From assembly GCA_942486035.1 (NCBI GenBank), contig CALNXK010000042.1:2087501-2151500 (forward strand): DNA of 64,000 nt, given 5' to 3'. The notes under the pieces are model-generated. The model had not been told where the DNA came from and did no database searches. It was given only the letters and a program-made list of their open reading frames with translations. The translations under genes were made by a program, and so were the position numbers. Source of the stretch: Porites lobata. Taxonomy: Eukaryota > Cnidaria > Anthozoa > Scleractinia > Poritidae. This document shows positions 1-11,666 of the stretch, piece after piece (position 1 is the first letter of the stretch; every line of letters begins with the position of its first letter).

Positions 1-893
1 TTGCTGGTGTCCGAATAAACAATCATGTCGATGGGAAATTTTTAAATTGACTCTCTCTCAGTACTAGTCTATTACTAATTAATTTTGTGGAATGTTGACT
101 AAAGCTTTAAAATCGTTTAAAGTTAAAGATGGTTTAGTTTGGAGCAGGAGCAGAGACGGGGGGGTGTATTTTAGGAATATTTGGGTGGGGATGTACAACT
201 GGGACTCCGGAATCCTCGGCCTATACAAGACTATAAAAAACAACTAAAATGGGTTTCTTTCCAAAAGAAGGTGTTAACGAGACTTTTTCAACAGAACACC
301 AGTTGCGACAGTATAAGCGGCTTTCTTTACACAAGGAGGAAAAGAAAAGCGATAGGAAAAAGAAAAAAAAAAGAACTGAACGTTCTAAATAAATATTTTA
401 GCCATAAAATTTAAGTCAAGCCGTAACCGTCCGTACCCGTCCGTACCATTCCCCGAGAAATGCACTTTTTGATAAACGCTACTATTAGGATCTTTCCTAT
501 TAAAAATACTAGTTATTGACTTAACACCTTTTAAGCTATAGTACAATTTCGGAAATGAACACACCTTATCTAGAATATTTTGAATTAGCATTACAACGTT
601 CGAAATTGTCTTTTTGAGTACTATTACCTTAAACTCTTTAATTTTTTAGATCCTATCCCAGAATAAACTGCTTGAAACCTTACCCTTCACAGCATCCGCA
701 CATACTTACATAACCCAAATATGACGGCAGTCCCCCCTGGTTGAGCAGCTTAGATTTTAATTAATTAGTTGCTAACAACTACCGTAGGAAACAATAAAGT
801 TCCTTGACACGTCGTTTTGGATGTCTTTTGAATGCGTTTAGCCTCCTTGTCGTTTTTTTTTATTCTGTGGGTTTGGAAATGCTCTTTCTTTAG
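1..893. other. Intergenic or intronic sequence upstream of the orphan AT exon
   Basis: I find no convincing gene here. The short open frames have biased, low-complexity translations. The last bases form a pyrimidine-rich tract ending in AG at 892-893, directly before homology to a PKS acyltransferase begins. This stretch may therefore be an intron of a gene that starts to the left of the window. Confidence 0.5.
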
Positions 894-2038
894 GTGAAAT
901 GAATTCACGTGACCCAAAATTCGTGTTCATATTCGGAGGGCAGGGTCTCGAATGGTATTCAATGGGAAGACAACTAATTCAGAATGAAGTTGTTTTTAAA
1001 GACGCCATTTTTGCTGTAAGTGACTTAGTGAAGGTTTTAGGGCAACCATGGTCACTTTTCGAAGAGCTTATGGCATCAGAAGATGAATCCAAGATGGCAG
1101 AAAGCTCGGTTGCTCAGTTGACAACATTTGCGGTGCAGTATGCAACTGCAGAACTTCTGAAGTCCTGGCGACTACATCCAGCAGCTGTCCTTGGCCAGAG
1201 TCTGGGCGAGTGTGCAGCTGCTTGTGTTGCCGGAATAATTACACTGAAAGAAGCAGTACATCTGGTATTGATTCGTTCCACTTTGCAAGACGAATGTCCA
1301 AAGAATGGTCGTATGGCCGCTGTTGGTATGTCAGAAGACCAGACAAGGAAACTTCTATCAGATTTGCAACTAAGTGTCTCACTTAGCATTACTGCAGTCA
1401 ATGACCCCACAAGCGTGACAGTGGCCGGTGATTCGCAGTCAGTCAATGCACTGGGTCAGTATTTAAAGACACACGCGAAAAACACATTTTGGCGAGTTTT
1501 TGGGACCAAACGGGCATTTCACAGTCCACACATGGATATTATCCAGAAACCATTTAAAGCAGCCATGAGGCAAATCAAGCTAAATCCTCGGCCGTCAAAG
1601 ATTCCAATTTACTCGACTGTAGAAGGTAAAGCCATCTCCGGTGAAATGTTTAACAGCGACTACTGGTGGCACAACATTCGCTGTCCAGTTCAGCTTCACT
1701 CCGCATTAAAGCACATGTTAGAGGACGGCTTTCAGCAAGTAATTGAGATAAGCACGCAGCCGATGATAGCCTACCATGTAAAGCAGATTGCTGTGCAGGA
1801 AAAACTTGGGGACCAGGAATGGCCATTTGTCTTGGCAACTCTTCCACGCAAAACAGTTCCTGTCAAGGAGCAGCACGAATTCTTTCTTCTCAATACAGTT
1901 TGTAGGCTTCATACCCTGGGATTTATCATAGACTGGTCTTGCGTGAACACCACTTCTTTGGCTAAGGTGATTCGTGAATTTAACTATTCTTCGTTGGAAA
2001 AAACTTCCGATACAGATATTGGTAGCCTCAAACCATAA
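894..2038 (+). CDS. Orphan acyltransferase (AT) domain, partial PKS paralogue
   Basis: An open frame of 379 codons from the ATG at 899 encodes one PKS/FAS-type AT domain and nothing else. It runs from the GGQG motif near residue 14, through the Ser-containing active-site motif, to the AFHS motif with its conserved His, and ends near the AT-DH linker. It is clearly related to, but well diverged from, the AT of the large minus-strand PKS at 28550-29572. The active-site box reads GQSLGE where the relative has GHSLGE, so the His before the nucleophile Ser is Gln. Homology starts exactly after a polypyrimidine-AG acceptor, at codons that align as Gly-Glu, so this may be an exon of a longer gene. 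The frame stops before any DH; the conserved YPW...FWYR linker looks frameshifted at an A-run near 2000. It could be a stand-alone trans-AT, a retained exon, or a young pseudogene. Confidence 0.6.
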
Positions 2039-3540
2039 ACCTTCCATGGACACTTCTTTTAAATACCATGAAATTATTTCAAAAACCCTCAAGCGTACGT
2101 TCATTCAACATGCGATTATCCATTTCCGGGAATATCTACGTCCAAAACACTAGATTATATATTATAGATTTTAATTTGATTAAAACTGTCCATGATATAC
2201 CGTGTGACTTGCAAAATTTATCCAAGAAAGTATGCAAAAGAGAAGCCCGCCACCGCAGTTGTCCCTTTCGTAAACGGTCGCTGCCATTTTTAAGACACTT
2301 AGAAAACTTTTGAGCTTTTATTGAGAGTGTTTTTATTAACAAGAAAGAAAATCGCAACTCAGGGTCGAACCCGGACCTTTCGTACCCTTGACTCTTTTCC
2401 TTACCACTACACTTCCACACCGACCTGCCAAAATTCTGAAAAATTTAAGTACATAAACGAAAAAACTGTTTTTCTTAACGGACACATCAATAGCAAGTGA
2501 ACCTAGCCCTTTCCACAACTTTAAACGCAAATTCAACTTCGGCTTCAAAGTCGTTCTTTTGAAGACTATTCAAAAACGTATTATTTTGCTTATTGAAACT
2601 TAATCCTGGGAATGTATTGCATCTATCATGACTAAAGGCTTGGTTACTGATGGTAGCATCGACCGTTAAAAATGGCAAAGACCGTTTACGAAAGGGAATG
2701 GGCCTCGCCGCCTTGTTGAAGATATTTTATTAAATGAAAATAACTTTATCGAAACACCAGTCATAATACAAAGGGAGTTTTTCGGGGTCAACGCCTCCAA
2801 ATTTGAGCGTAAACTACGTCTCCCTTAACAACGACTTGGAAAAACTACCACCAAAGCAGAGCCAAAGCTGTATTCGATAAAGATGAAAATTTGTTTTGAT
2901 CAGCGTTGCAATGACATTGGAGTTGTCATAGAAACGAAATGACGCCATAACCTGTTTTACTTGCAGCCGTATTTTTCGGCTCCGCACTGGGAACATCTTC
3001 TTCAAAAATCGTTCACACGAGCTTTTTCCTGCAGCAGCTGCCTCGATGTTTGTAAAGTTTAAGCAAAATCTATAAGAGCGCTATCGAGATATTTTGGGAT
3101 GAACTTTTAATGGTTAGAAATACGGTAATTATAAAAACTGAACAATCTTGATGTTCGGCCGTTATCTATAGAAAACGAAGCGCTTTTTAAATGCAATTTC
3201 GCCTCATAGTAGTTTCAATCCTTTCAAAAACTTGTGTGAAAGATAATGAAGATACCTTTAGCCGATTGCTAGGAAGAAGGAATTAATCAATATGTATCGA
3301 GGCGCTCTTGTTTAGCGGTTTTGTAAACAAATAAGCGAATAATTTGAAACCGCTCAACATATTTTTTTGAAAATTTAAGATTCTCGAAATTAACCGTCGT
3401 TTTATAGGACCTTTCCGTTTCAAGATTATTGATAGCTTGTAAGGGAATAAGATAAGGGCTACAATTCGCTAAATTTTTGTCGGAAATTTCGTGTTTACAA
3501 TTGAGAGCCTCTCATTACACATACATACCAACTCTTAATA
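2039..3540. other. Intergenic, no gene seen apart from a SINE-like fragment
   Basis: Short open frames on both strands overlap each other and show no recognisable domain. The only structured item is a tRNA-like segment at 2350-2425. Confidence 0.4.
2350..2425 (-). repeat. tRNA-like segment, probable SINE head
   Basis: On the minus strand there is a B-box-like GGTTCGACCC and, upstream of it, an A-box-like GTAGTGGTAAGG at a tRNA-like distance. The acceptor stem does not pair cleanly, so a tRNA-derived SINE head or tRNA pseudogene is more likely than a functional tRNA. Confidence 0.35.
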
Positions 3541-3551
3541 CAATTAACTAA

Positions 3552-4508
3552 TCAATTAATCTGTATCGCCGAATTTATTAATCTGTATCGAAAAATAAAG
3601 TCATGCAAAGACGAAAGGTTTCTCAGTTTGTCAGGCAACGCGTTCCAGAACTTAGCAGCAGTATAACTAAAAGAATTTAAGCCATAAGAAATAGTAACAG
3701 GTTTAGGTAGACTAAGGTTATCAGTACCTCTCATCGAATAATCAACAGATCTCAGAGAAAGCAATTCTTTGAGATTCTGCGGATACTGTTCAAGATGAAG
3801 ACATTTATAATAAAGATAATTATAAGCATGTTCTGTATCCGCTTGTTACTGAGGAAATAGTTTCCATTCCGTTACAATAGGTCACCGTATGATGAGACTT
3901 TGTCATTTAAGATGACCCTAAGAATGCGTTTGCTCAACATTTCTAGCTTATCCTTATTTCGAGAGTCACAAAAATGCCATACGGTAGAACAATACAGGAA
4001 GTGTGGTATTATACGCTTTGTAGAGGCGTAATAATACAATGGCAGGTATAAGCTTACGAAATCTACTTATGACTTTGAATTGATTAGTTATCTTTTTACA
4101 TATGTTAAAGATGTGCTCATCAAAACAGAGTCTGTCATCCACAGTTATTCCAAACAATTCCATTTGATTTTTGCACCGGAAAGGAAAACACATGATCTGT
4201 GTTTCCTTAGCTATTATCACGGCCTAGTGTTTGGTGGGATTGACCAACATACCGTTGCTTCTGTACCATTCGTTTGCAATATTGGGCTGATGCATGAGCC
4301 TCCTGTCAAGTAATTTAGGGTCAGTGTATGAGTCATATAATTGTTCATCATCGGCATCCGCATGAAGCTTTACCTCCGTAATATGATAAAATAAGTCACT
4401 GATAAAAATATTAAAAAACAGAGGCCCAAGCAGCCTCGTACCCAGGCCAGTTCGCGCTATCTGAATGACCAGAGGAGGCTCGGTGAACTTTTCACACGTC
4501 ACATCCAA
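3552..4508 (-). mobile_element. Non-LTR retrotransposon (LINE) reverse transcriptase fragment, degenerate
   Basis: Three consecutive minus-strand frames, each shifted from the next, read like the last third of a LINE reverse transcriptase. The first (4224-4508) has the LGPLFFNIFISDL block and an ADADDEQLY box in place of the usual YADD. The second (3966-4220) has the thumb-like motif with GITVDDRLCFDEHI. The third (3552-3764) has the AKFWNALPDKLR motif typical of the LINE C-terminus. Frame breaks and the lack of an endonuclease domain show a dead, 5'-truncated copy. Confidence 0.75.
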
Positions 4509-5757
4509 AATCGCCGAGGACGACTGGGAACGAGGCTGGGGCCCAAATACACTGCCCTAAAGGACTCCTCTAGAAACCGCTGCCCATTCAGATGTTACAG
4601 CCCCTTTTTTAACCTTCTACAATCTTCCAAAGAGATAGTCAAGGAGCAGCGCACAAGCGCTGCTACTCAGGCCATATGCTTTTAATTTGGCAGAAGAAGA
4701 GCGTGTGGTATTATATCAGACGAAATTTCTGCTCCTCTTCCAAATTTTCAAAAGTTTTGGTTGAGTTTAAAGTGTTGCTTTGTTTTGGTGTGTGGTAGCC
4801 AAGCAAATTGCTTTACCTTACTTCAAGTTTTTTTTGTATCTGGCTTAGAGATTATGCAACCTTAATTCGCTACATTTATGACGCAGCCAGGAGTCACATT
4901 TAGATATTCAGTTTCATTTTTATTTTATTTATTTGATAAAAAAACTCAGTACAGACTTCAATGTTAGTGAGAGTAAACCGGCAAAGCAAATTTTTTCCCA
5001 ATCTGGAGGGATGCAGGTGGTGCAATTGTGTGGCTTTTACTCGTAGCTTTAAGTGAGAAAAAAATATTCTATTTGCATTTGACGCCTTTCAGTTATAGAA
5101 ATGCAAAACTATGTACCGTTAGTAACGTGAGGGATCACTTTTTATGACTTTTAAAGACCTTGAGGACGAGCAAATATTTGAAATAAAATGTGGCAGTCTT
5201 CTTTTCTGCATGTTTTAGTAGTTGATTCGTTTCAGTTTCCTATTTCAGCGTCCTGTCTTGGCTTGGCTTGGCTTTCAAACATAAAAGTTTATTTCCTTAC
5301 ACAAAATGCACTATCGGTGTGAAACGCATCCAAATATGTAAAGCAGTGTTATCACGACGTCTCCGTATCTATTCAACAATTATTCCTCGAGCCCGAATGG
5401 GCTCTGCGTCAATAGCCCATTCGGCCTTTGTCCTCATCGGCTATTGTGACTCAGAGGCCATTCGGAATTGTTTTAGTAAAATCCAGCTAGTGGGTCAAAA
5501 ATATCGAGACAAAACAAGTTTAGCATTTTAAGGCTATTCTTAAAGCCATTGTTTTGGTTTTCAAAGCCGGCGCTTTCGCTACTAGTGGGCTATAACGTAT
5601 AGCCTAGTAGTAGCTCAACCAATCAGAACGCAGCATTGATAATAGCTAGACCACTAGTTGGATTTTAAGGATAACCCGTGCCTGGCTTCTTTAAGTATTA
5701 TACAATTGCGGCTCTACTGTCTAAGGGTTAAAAAAAATCAGACTGGGTTCTTCCAGG
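4509..5757. other. Intergenic region with repeat-derived sequence
   Basis: I see no gene. Around 5370-5670 there is an imperfect foldback built on a CCCGAATGGGCT-like motif repeated in both orientations, with CTAGTGG/CCACTAG-like ends, consistent with a palindromic MITE. The rest has no visible structure. Confidence 0.4.
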
Positions 5758-8700
5758 TTATAATTTTGTTACATCAGCTAAGGTGTCGCTTCTTTCTGAA
5801 GACTGTGTAGTCTCGACAGTTCCGACTTTTTTCTCACCATCAGGCTTCTCGCTGCTCAGGCTTTGCTTACTTTCTTCTCCTGTTAGTCCTGTCGAGACCT
5901 CTGGCTTTTCGTCGCCAGTCTCTAAGCCTTCGTTATGAATTCCGGCGTTTTTCTCACCATCAGGCTTCTCGCTGCTCATACTTTGCTTATATTCTTCTCC
6001 TGTTAGTCCTGTCGAGACTTCTGGCTTTTCGTCGTCAGTCTCTAAGCCTTCGTTATGAATTCCGGCGTTTTTCTCACCATCAGGCTTCTGGATGCTCCGA
6101 CTTTGCTTATTTTCTTCTCCTGTTAGTCCTGTCGAGACATCTGGCTTTTCGTCGCCAGTCTCCAAGCCTTCGTTATGAATTTCTTTGAAAACGTTTACTA
6201 TATATTGGTCGTAATCTATCCCATCATCTTCCTGTTGCTCGTTATCATTAACAGCGTCTTCGTCGGGGTTTTCTTCTTCAGCCCACTGCAAAGAAGGGTT
6301 ATCAGCTCCTAGATCCGGGTATTTATTTCCGGTGTCTGCCAGCTTTAAATCGTTGCTGCTTTCATCTCTCTTGTTTATGCTGCTCTGTCTTTCTACTCTA
6401 ACTCTGACTAAGGTAGATGTGGTAATTTCAGGCTTGCAACACAGCAAGGACATATAAACAGGCATAATGCACAGACCGTGAATAAGACCAAACCCGACGA
6501 TTCCAAGGAACATTCGGAAAAAGATTCGGAATATTTCGGATGCAGCAAATGCTAAGACGATCATTCCCAGGAAAGTACTGAAACCTGAAAGAAACAAAAA
6601 AATAAGATAACTCTGCAGTTAGAGCACGGGAGAGGGACCATTTATTGCTGTCACTCATGTGCATTTGATCCATTTATAGGCAATTTGCGTGAGAAAGATA
6701 TTATTGCTTAGTAAGTGAGTTGGAAGGCCGCTGAGAACTAACACTGAGAGACTTAATATACAGTACTGCCTTCGTAAAAAAATCTGCAAATGGCTAAACG
6801 TTATAGTCTTCTCGGATAAGGACGATATTCGAAAAGCCTCTTCTCACAACCCTTGCACATGTAATAAGATCTGTGGAACGTAAATTACCCACACAGTGGT
6901 GGTCTGTCTCAAATTCACACTCATGTTAGGGGCATTCATAACTTATTAATTCTCACTGTTCATTACTTTCAAATTGCGTCACAAGAATTTTTTGCAAATG
7001 TCTGCCAAACGGTGATGTAAAAAGATCCCCACAAAGCCCTTAGGGGAGTGAAAAGATGTTTCCGGTTTTTTCGCCTGTTCACAGGTTCTATTGCATCATT
7101 ACATTACCTTAGTTCGTCGTACAATATTTAAATGAATAATAACCCGCCAAAATATAGATCCAAGCATTTTCCACTGTAAACCTGGTTGTACCACTATTTT
7201 GTTTGTGGTGCTGCTAATCATCTTGGTTGAGATAAGATCTCAAAATGTGATTTTTTTTTCGTAAGATTAATGAGGTTGACTTACCTCCCATGAGTACACT
7301 CGCTCCCACAGTACTCAGAGCATCTACCACTCGCTCGTTTGCTGATAACTTGTTGGACACAACGTAAGCATGCGCAATGTGTGCGCTGTAATCAACTGCA
7401 AAACCAATAGCCATGACAAGATTTATCATAGACACAGCGTTGAGCGTCACATTCCAAATAACCATTAAACCAAACAGTTCGCATATCAGGGCGGCAAAGT
7501 TGAACAACACGAGGATTGCAACTGCGCAGTCTACCAAGAAGGGACTGGTGATGACAAAGACTGTAATGGCAGCGATTATGAGGTTCCGTATAGTTTCATG
7601 TGATGTAATAACATACTGTTCGAAGAAAATAAACAAACGTGTAATGGGGAAGGCGCTGAGTTTGGACTTTGCTTCCAGATCTTCGCGAAGTGTTTGCATA
7701 GCATTTTTCTGGAATGTAGATTCATCGTTACCTTTCATAAAGCAAATAATGCGCGAAGCTTCTAGCGCAGAGCCATTATCAGAAAACTTCAGATCTTGAG
7801 CGAAGAATGAAAATTCTGTTTGATTGAGGAAGACTTTCAAAGCAGGCACAAATGCTGAACCGGTAGTGCTAATGCCAGTCCTGTTAGCAAATAATGAAAA
7901 GTGATCCATCCACGACAAAGAACCAGCTAAATAATGTTCGTTGCTTTCGACGATATTCGTTAGGTTTCTGATAGCTTGCTGGGTGGAACATTTCTCATAG
8001 CTTACTTTTCCAGTTTCTACAATGCTGACTTCGATTGCATGTTCAAAATGTTTTTCTTGAGCAGTCAGAAATCTTTTCAGGTAAGAATCATCCTTCGCCA
8101 GGATCCTTCTGTCGAATTTTTCCTCTACTTTTGTAACGCCGTATATTCCGGCACCAAGTAACCCTAGTGACAGAATTATAACGACTACTTTGGTGGCCGG
8201 ATGGGTCAAAAACCTGCCCCAGGTCTCCATAGCGCGATTTGATAACTGTGGGATCGGCTCGTCCCAGGCTGGCGCGCCCTCCTTTGGCTGAGGTGCTCGG
8301 CAGAATGGTAAGCAGTCTCGACGACCTGATTTTATTCTCTTTACGTCGTATGTCATGATGGCCACGAAATAGGTGATGCTCATTAGGTAGGAGAATGTCA
8401 CTGTTAGAGCCGCATAGATACAGAAATACCTGACAAAACATACACACAGTTAGCGTGCTCTTTAACAAAAATGGAAGATATGTAAGTCAGTTGTGCCAAG
8501 CAATTTTTTTCGCCGTACTTAAGAATGCATGACAAGCTGATCTGAACGTTGGTTGTTAAAATATACAAAAATATAATGGGGATGAACAAGCATTATTGAA
8601 ACAGAGCTGAATAGAAGTGTTTTTATATTGAAAATAAATGATATTTACATTTTCCAAACATACTTCACCTGTCTCTAAAAATTTCATAGTAATCACTGTC

Positions 8701-10360
8701 TTTATTTTCTTCATTACGAGCCAATCTCTGTCTTTATATAGTTGCAGCTACAGTCGAACCCCGCTTAATACGAACACCTCATTATTACGGACAGTTTGCT
8801 TTGTCCCTAGGGAAAGAAAGCCCTCACATTTTCTCCTAATTCAACCCGCTTAATACGGACACCTCATTTTTTCGGACAGTTTGCTTTATCCCTGGGGAAA
8901 GAAAGCCCTTACATTTTCTCTAAATTCAACCCGCTTAATACGAAAACCTCATTATTACGAACAGTTTGCTTTGTCTCTGGGGAAAGAAAGCCCTCACATT
9001 TTCTCCTAATTCAACCCGCTTAATGCGGACAACCCTTCAATGCGGGCAATTTCTATGCTCCCCTCAGTGTTCATATTAAGGGGGATTGATTGCATTAAAT
9101 TAGTTCCGTATATAGGTTTAAAGTTATGGCCCTTACCTTATCGCTGGAAACGAGGAGGACGTACTAACAGCGAATGCCACAAGATCAGTCATAGTTGTCA
9201 TGGTAACAGTGGCTCCTGAATGCGACATCACAGCCTTAATCTTTTCTGTTACTGACATGTCCCGTGGCTGTCGATCAAGTTCATCTACTAAAATGAACAT
9301 GTCATCGATTCCAATCCCAAGAACCAAAAACGGCAACACGCCCATGAAACTGACGAAAGGAACACGACACCACATAGCAAGGCCAAACCCGGATAGTATT
9401 CCAAGGGCCACAGCAAACACTCCTGCGTTAGCGAGCAACGAGTGACCGGTCAGCGGATTCAGGAACTTGCCAAGCATGACGCAAGCAAATGTGATCATTA
9501 GCGTAAAAGTGATTGACACCAGAGTGATGTCAGAGCCACTGCTTTCAGCAATAGCATCGTCCTGGCTTCTCTCGCTTGAGTAATGGACTTTAAAACAGGT
9601 AAAAGTACCGTCTAACAACTCCAGTTTGTCGATGAACTTCTTCTCCCACTCCAGAACTTTATCAATTTCTTTCTGGTCGCTAAAGTCATTCATTAGATAC
9701 ACCATTTGCAGTGCTGTGGCTTTTTTGATGGTTCTGTCCGGTGGCGTGGTGCCACCAAAAGTGCGTTTGAAGTTGTAAGAGAAGGTCCGGCCATTTCGCG
9801 TCAAAGGGCTTGAGCTGTCATAGGCTTTTGTTATTTTCCCTAGAATCTCATCCAGGGTTTTGTTATCGAGGTTGCTCTCATTAAACTGTAAAAATTCCAG
9901 CGGGTTAATTATCATGCAGTCGTCCTGTGTCTTTGCTTTGTCTCCTGACAGCGTGACACAGAATTGAGAGTATGATTCTAACTCCATAACTGCACGATGT
10001 GCCTTGAAAGCCTCCCTCAGACAATCAGGAGCTAGGACATTCAGATGACCAGGAGACGCCGTTAAAAGGACGATTTCCTCTCGAGCTTTTAATCGGAAGT
10101 ATTTCTCGGCCCTGTCTAGATCCTCCATAGAACGGCTACCTTGAGGAATATATAGATCTACTCCTCTGTTTTTTGCTTTGAACCAGACAAAACCTACTGA
10201 ACATACACTTACAAATACGAGACATGTTGAGATGATAATTAGCGGGTGCTTTGCGATTCCCTCGCCAAACCAACCAAAGAAACGTTCCAGTCGAGTCATA
10301 AACCAACTACAGAACCTTGACCACCAAAAACATGGGCTGAACTTGGATGCACAGTAACCA
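5758..10360 (-). CDS. Patched-domain (PTCHD/RND family) membrane protein, gene A
   Basis: Three exons, 9137-10360, 7285-8429 and 5758-6584, join in frame with GT-AG boundaries (AIR|YFCIYAA and LMG|GFSTFL) into about 1,064 codons. The protein is a 12-TM RND/Patched-like transporter: TM1 near residues 38-60, a large outer loop, a sterol-sensing-type TM2-6 bundle with GIGIDDMF (Asp352, Asp353), a second outer loop, and TM8-12 with AIGFAVDYSAH (Asp754). All three acidic residues expected for proton- or ion-coupled transport are present. The first visible exon starts mid-codon after a good acceptor, so a 5' exon is missing; a Met at residue 21 (MTRLERF) is a fallback start. The C-terminal tail is acidic and carries three 40-residue repeats. 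The closest relative in the window is gene B. The substrate is unknown; sterol or lipid is an inference from the family. Confidence 0.88.
5821..6180 (-). repeat. Coding tandem repeat, 3 x 120 bp, in the tail of gene A
   Basis: The sequence repeats with an exact 120 bp period, encoding three 40-residue units with the core HNEGLETGDEKP and STGLTGEE, rich in Glu, Asp, Lys and Ser. They lie after the last TM helix, in the predicted cytosolic tail. Copies differ at a few positions but stay in frame. Paralogue B has only a remnant of one unit. Confidence 0.9.
6585..7284 (-). other. Intron 2 of gene A
   Basis: Bounded by donor GTAAGT after ATGGGAG and acceptor TTTCAG before GTTTCAGTAC. No gene is seen inside. 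Confidence 0.85.
8430..9136 (-). other. Intron 1 of gene A, with a tandem repeat
   Basis: Bounded by donor GTAAGG and acceptor TTTGTCAG. It contains a tandem array at 8757-9045 and otherwise nothing recognisable. Confidence 0.85.
8757..9045 (+). repeat. Tandem array of about 84 bp units (CCCGCTTAATACGGACACC type)
   Basis: About 3.4 units, each starting with CCCGCTTAATACGGACACC or a near variant, followed by a CAGTTTGCTTTG segment and a GGAAAGAAAGCCC segment. The spacing is 84-85 bp. The motif resembles ends of transposon-derived repeats seen in marine invertebrates; that assignment is from memory. Confidence 0.8.
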
Positions 10361-11322
10361 CTAGGAAGAAAAAAGAAACTGTCTAGTAAAAGAATTCTCT
10401 GAAACGTTTGCAATAAGGCGCTTTCAGATTGCTGATTGCCTACCCTCCTTTATGAACCCAACAAATCTTCTCTTAATTGTTGAATGACTTCGAGGTAACT
10501 CACTCAGATAGGGCGCAGCAATCGGCTATAAAAAGCTTGAAATTTGGCGAAAAAACTCACCACCTTTGTAGCTTTTCATTGGAAAAATCGTTATTCGTAC
10601 GTGTGAAAAACATTGTTTGTTCGTCGGAGTAACCAGAGAAAACATTCCGACTTAGCTTTTCATTGAGTATATCTCCCAGGGTATATCTCAGTGTAATAAA
10701 AAAGGAGTTGTTTACAACTGTGACAATAGACGGATCGAAAGCACCAATCACTGATTACGAGTCTTTTAACAAGTTAGCCTATCATCCAATCAGATGAATT
10801 TTATAAATAGATCAGGTTTTTTTGTCAGTTTATTCAGGGGACCCGGACGATCAAATCAACCTTTCTGCATCTTCCATGAATTTTATAAATAGATCACTTT
10901 TTGTTCCAAGGGCGGACCTTTTTTGTTTGTTTGTTTGTGTTTTTCAATACCACCCGCTAGCCCTGGGGGAATCGGAGTTAGAGCTGCAAGAAAACTTCAG
11001 ATAATGTGTGGTTTAGCCGTGAAGAGGATTCGGATGTGGTTTGGTTTGTATATATCAACAACAACTGTATTTACATCAGTGAATCTCGTACGTAATGGAT
11101 GGTGAAATTACGTATACACCCGGAAAAGCGAAGCCTTGAGTGCAGTCACCCGTAAAAATACTCAACGCCATTGCCACTCTGGAAAATTGTCATATCAGTA
11201 ATACAACAAGGTTAATGTCTGTTTTAATACCTATGTTGAAAAGTCCCCGAATCGTGTATGTGGTTGGTAGCGAATACTTGTGAAACTCAATGCAAAAAAT
11301 GATTTTATATGAATTTTGTTAA
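10361..11322. other. 5' flank or first intron of gene A
   Basis: The missing first exon of gene A should lie in or beyond this stretch on the minus strand, but I see no convincing ATG exon with a fitting donor. A short direct repeat with the core ATTTTATAAATAGATCA occurs near 10796 and 10877. Confidence 0.4.
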
Positions 11323-11666
11323 AAATAACCAGATGCTGCCGATGCAGCATAAAAATGAGGGCACATTTACGCCTGGTGTGAAATCAGGCGGGCGACCCCG
11401 TGTTAAAACTCATCAAACTTTTAAAATGATTTGAACCGTCACTCGGCTGATGGCCCCATGGCCGGACTAAAAAAAAATCGAAAAAAGGAAAGATAAATAA
11501 CCAGATGTTGCCGATGCAGCATAAAAATGAGGGCACATTTACGCCTGGTGTGAAATCAGGCGGGCGACCCCGTGTTAAAACTCATCAAACTTTTAAAATG
11601 ATTTGAACCGTCACTCGGCTGATGGCCCCATGGCCGGACTAAAAAAAAATCGAAAAAAGGAAAGAT
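11323..11666 (+). repeat. Nearly perfect 172 bp tandem duplication
   Basis: Two head-to-tail copies (11323-11494 and 11495-11666) start at AAATAACCAGATG and end at GGAAAGAT. I see only about one substitution between them (GATGCTGCC versus GATGTTGCC). Each copy holds a GC-rich stretch with short palindromes (CGGCTGATGGCCCCATGGCC) and an A-run. No open frame is shared. Confidence 0.93.

Noticed and set aside
1114..1847. Minus-strand open frames opposite the orphan AT
   Set aside because: They are shadows of the plus-strand AT reading frame, with no domain of their own.
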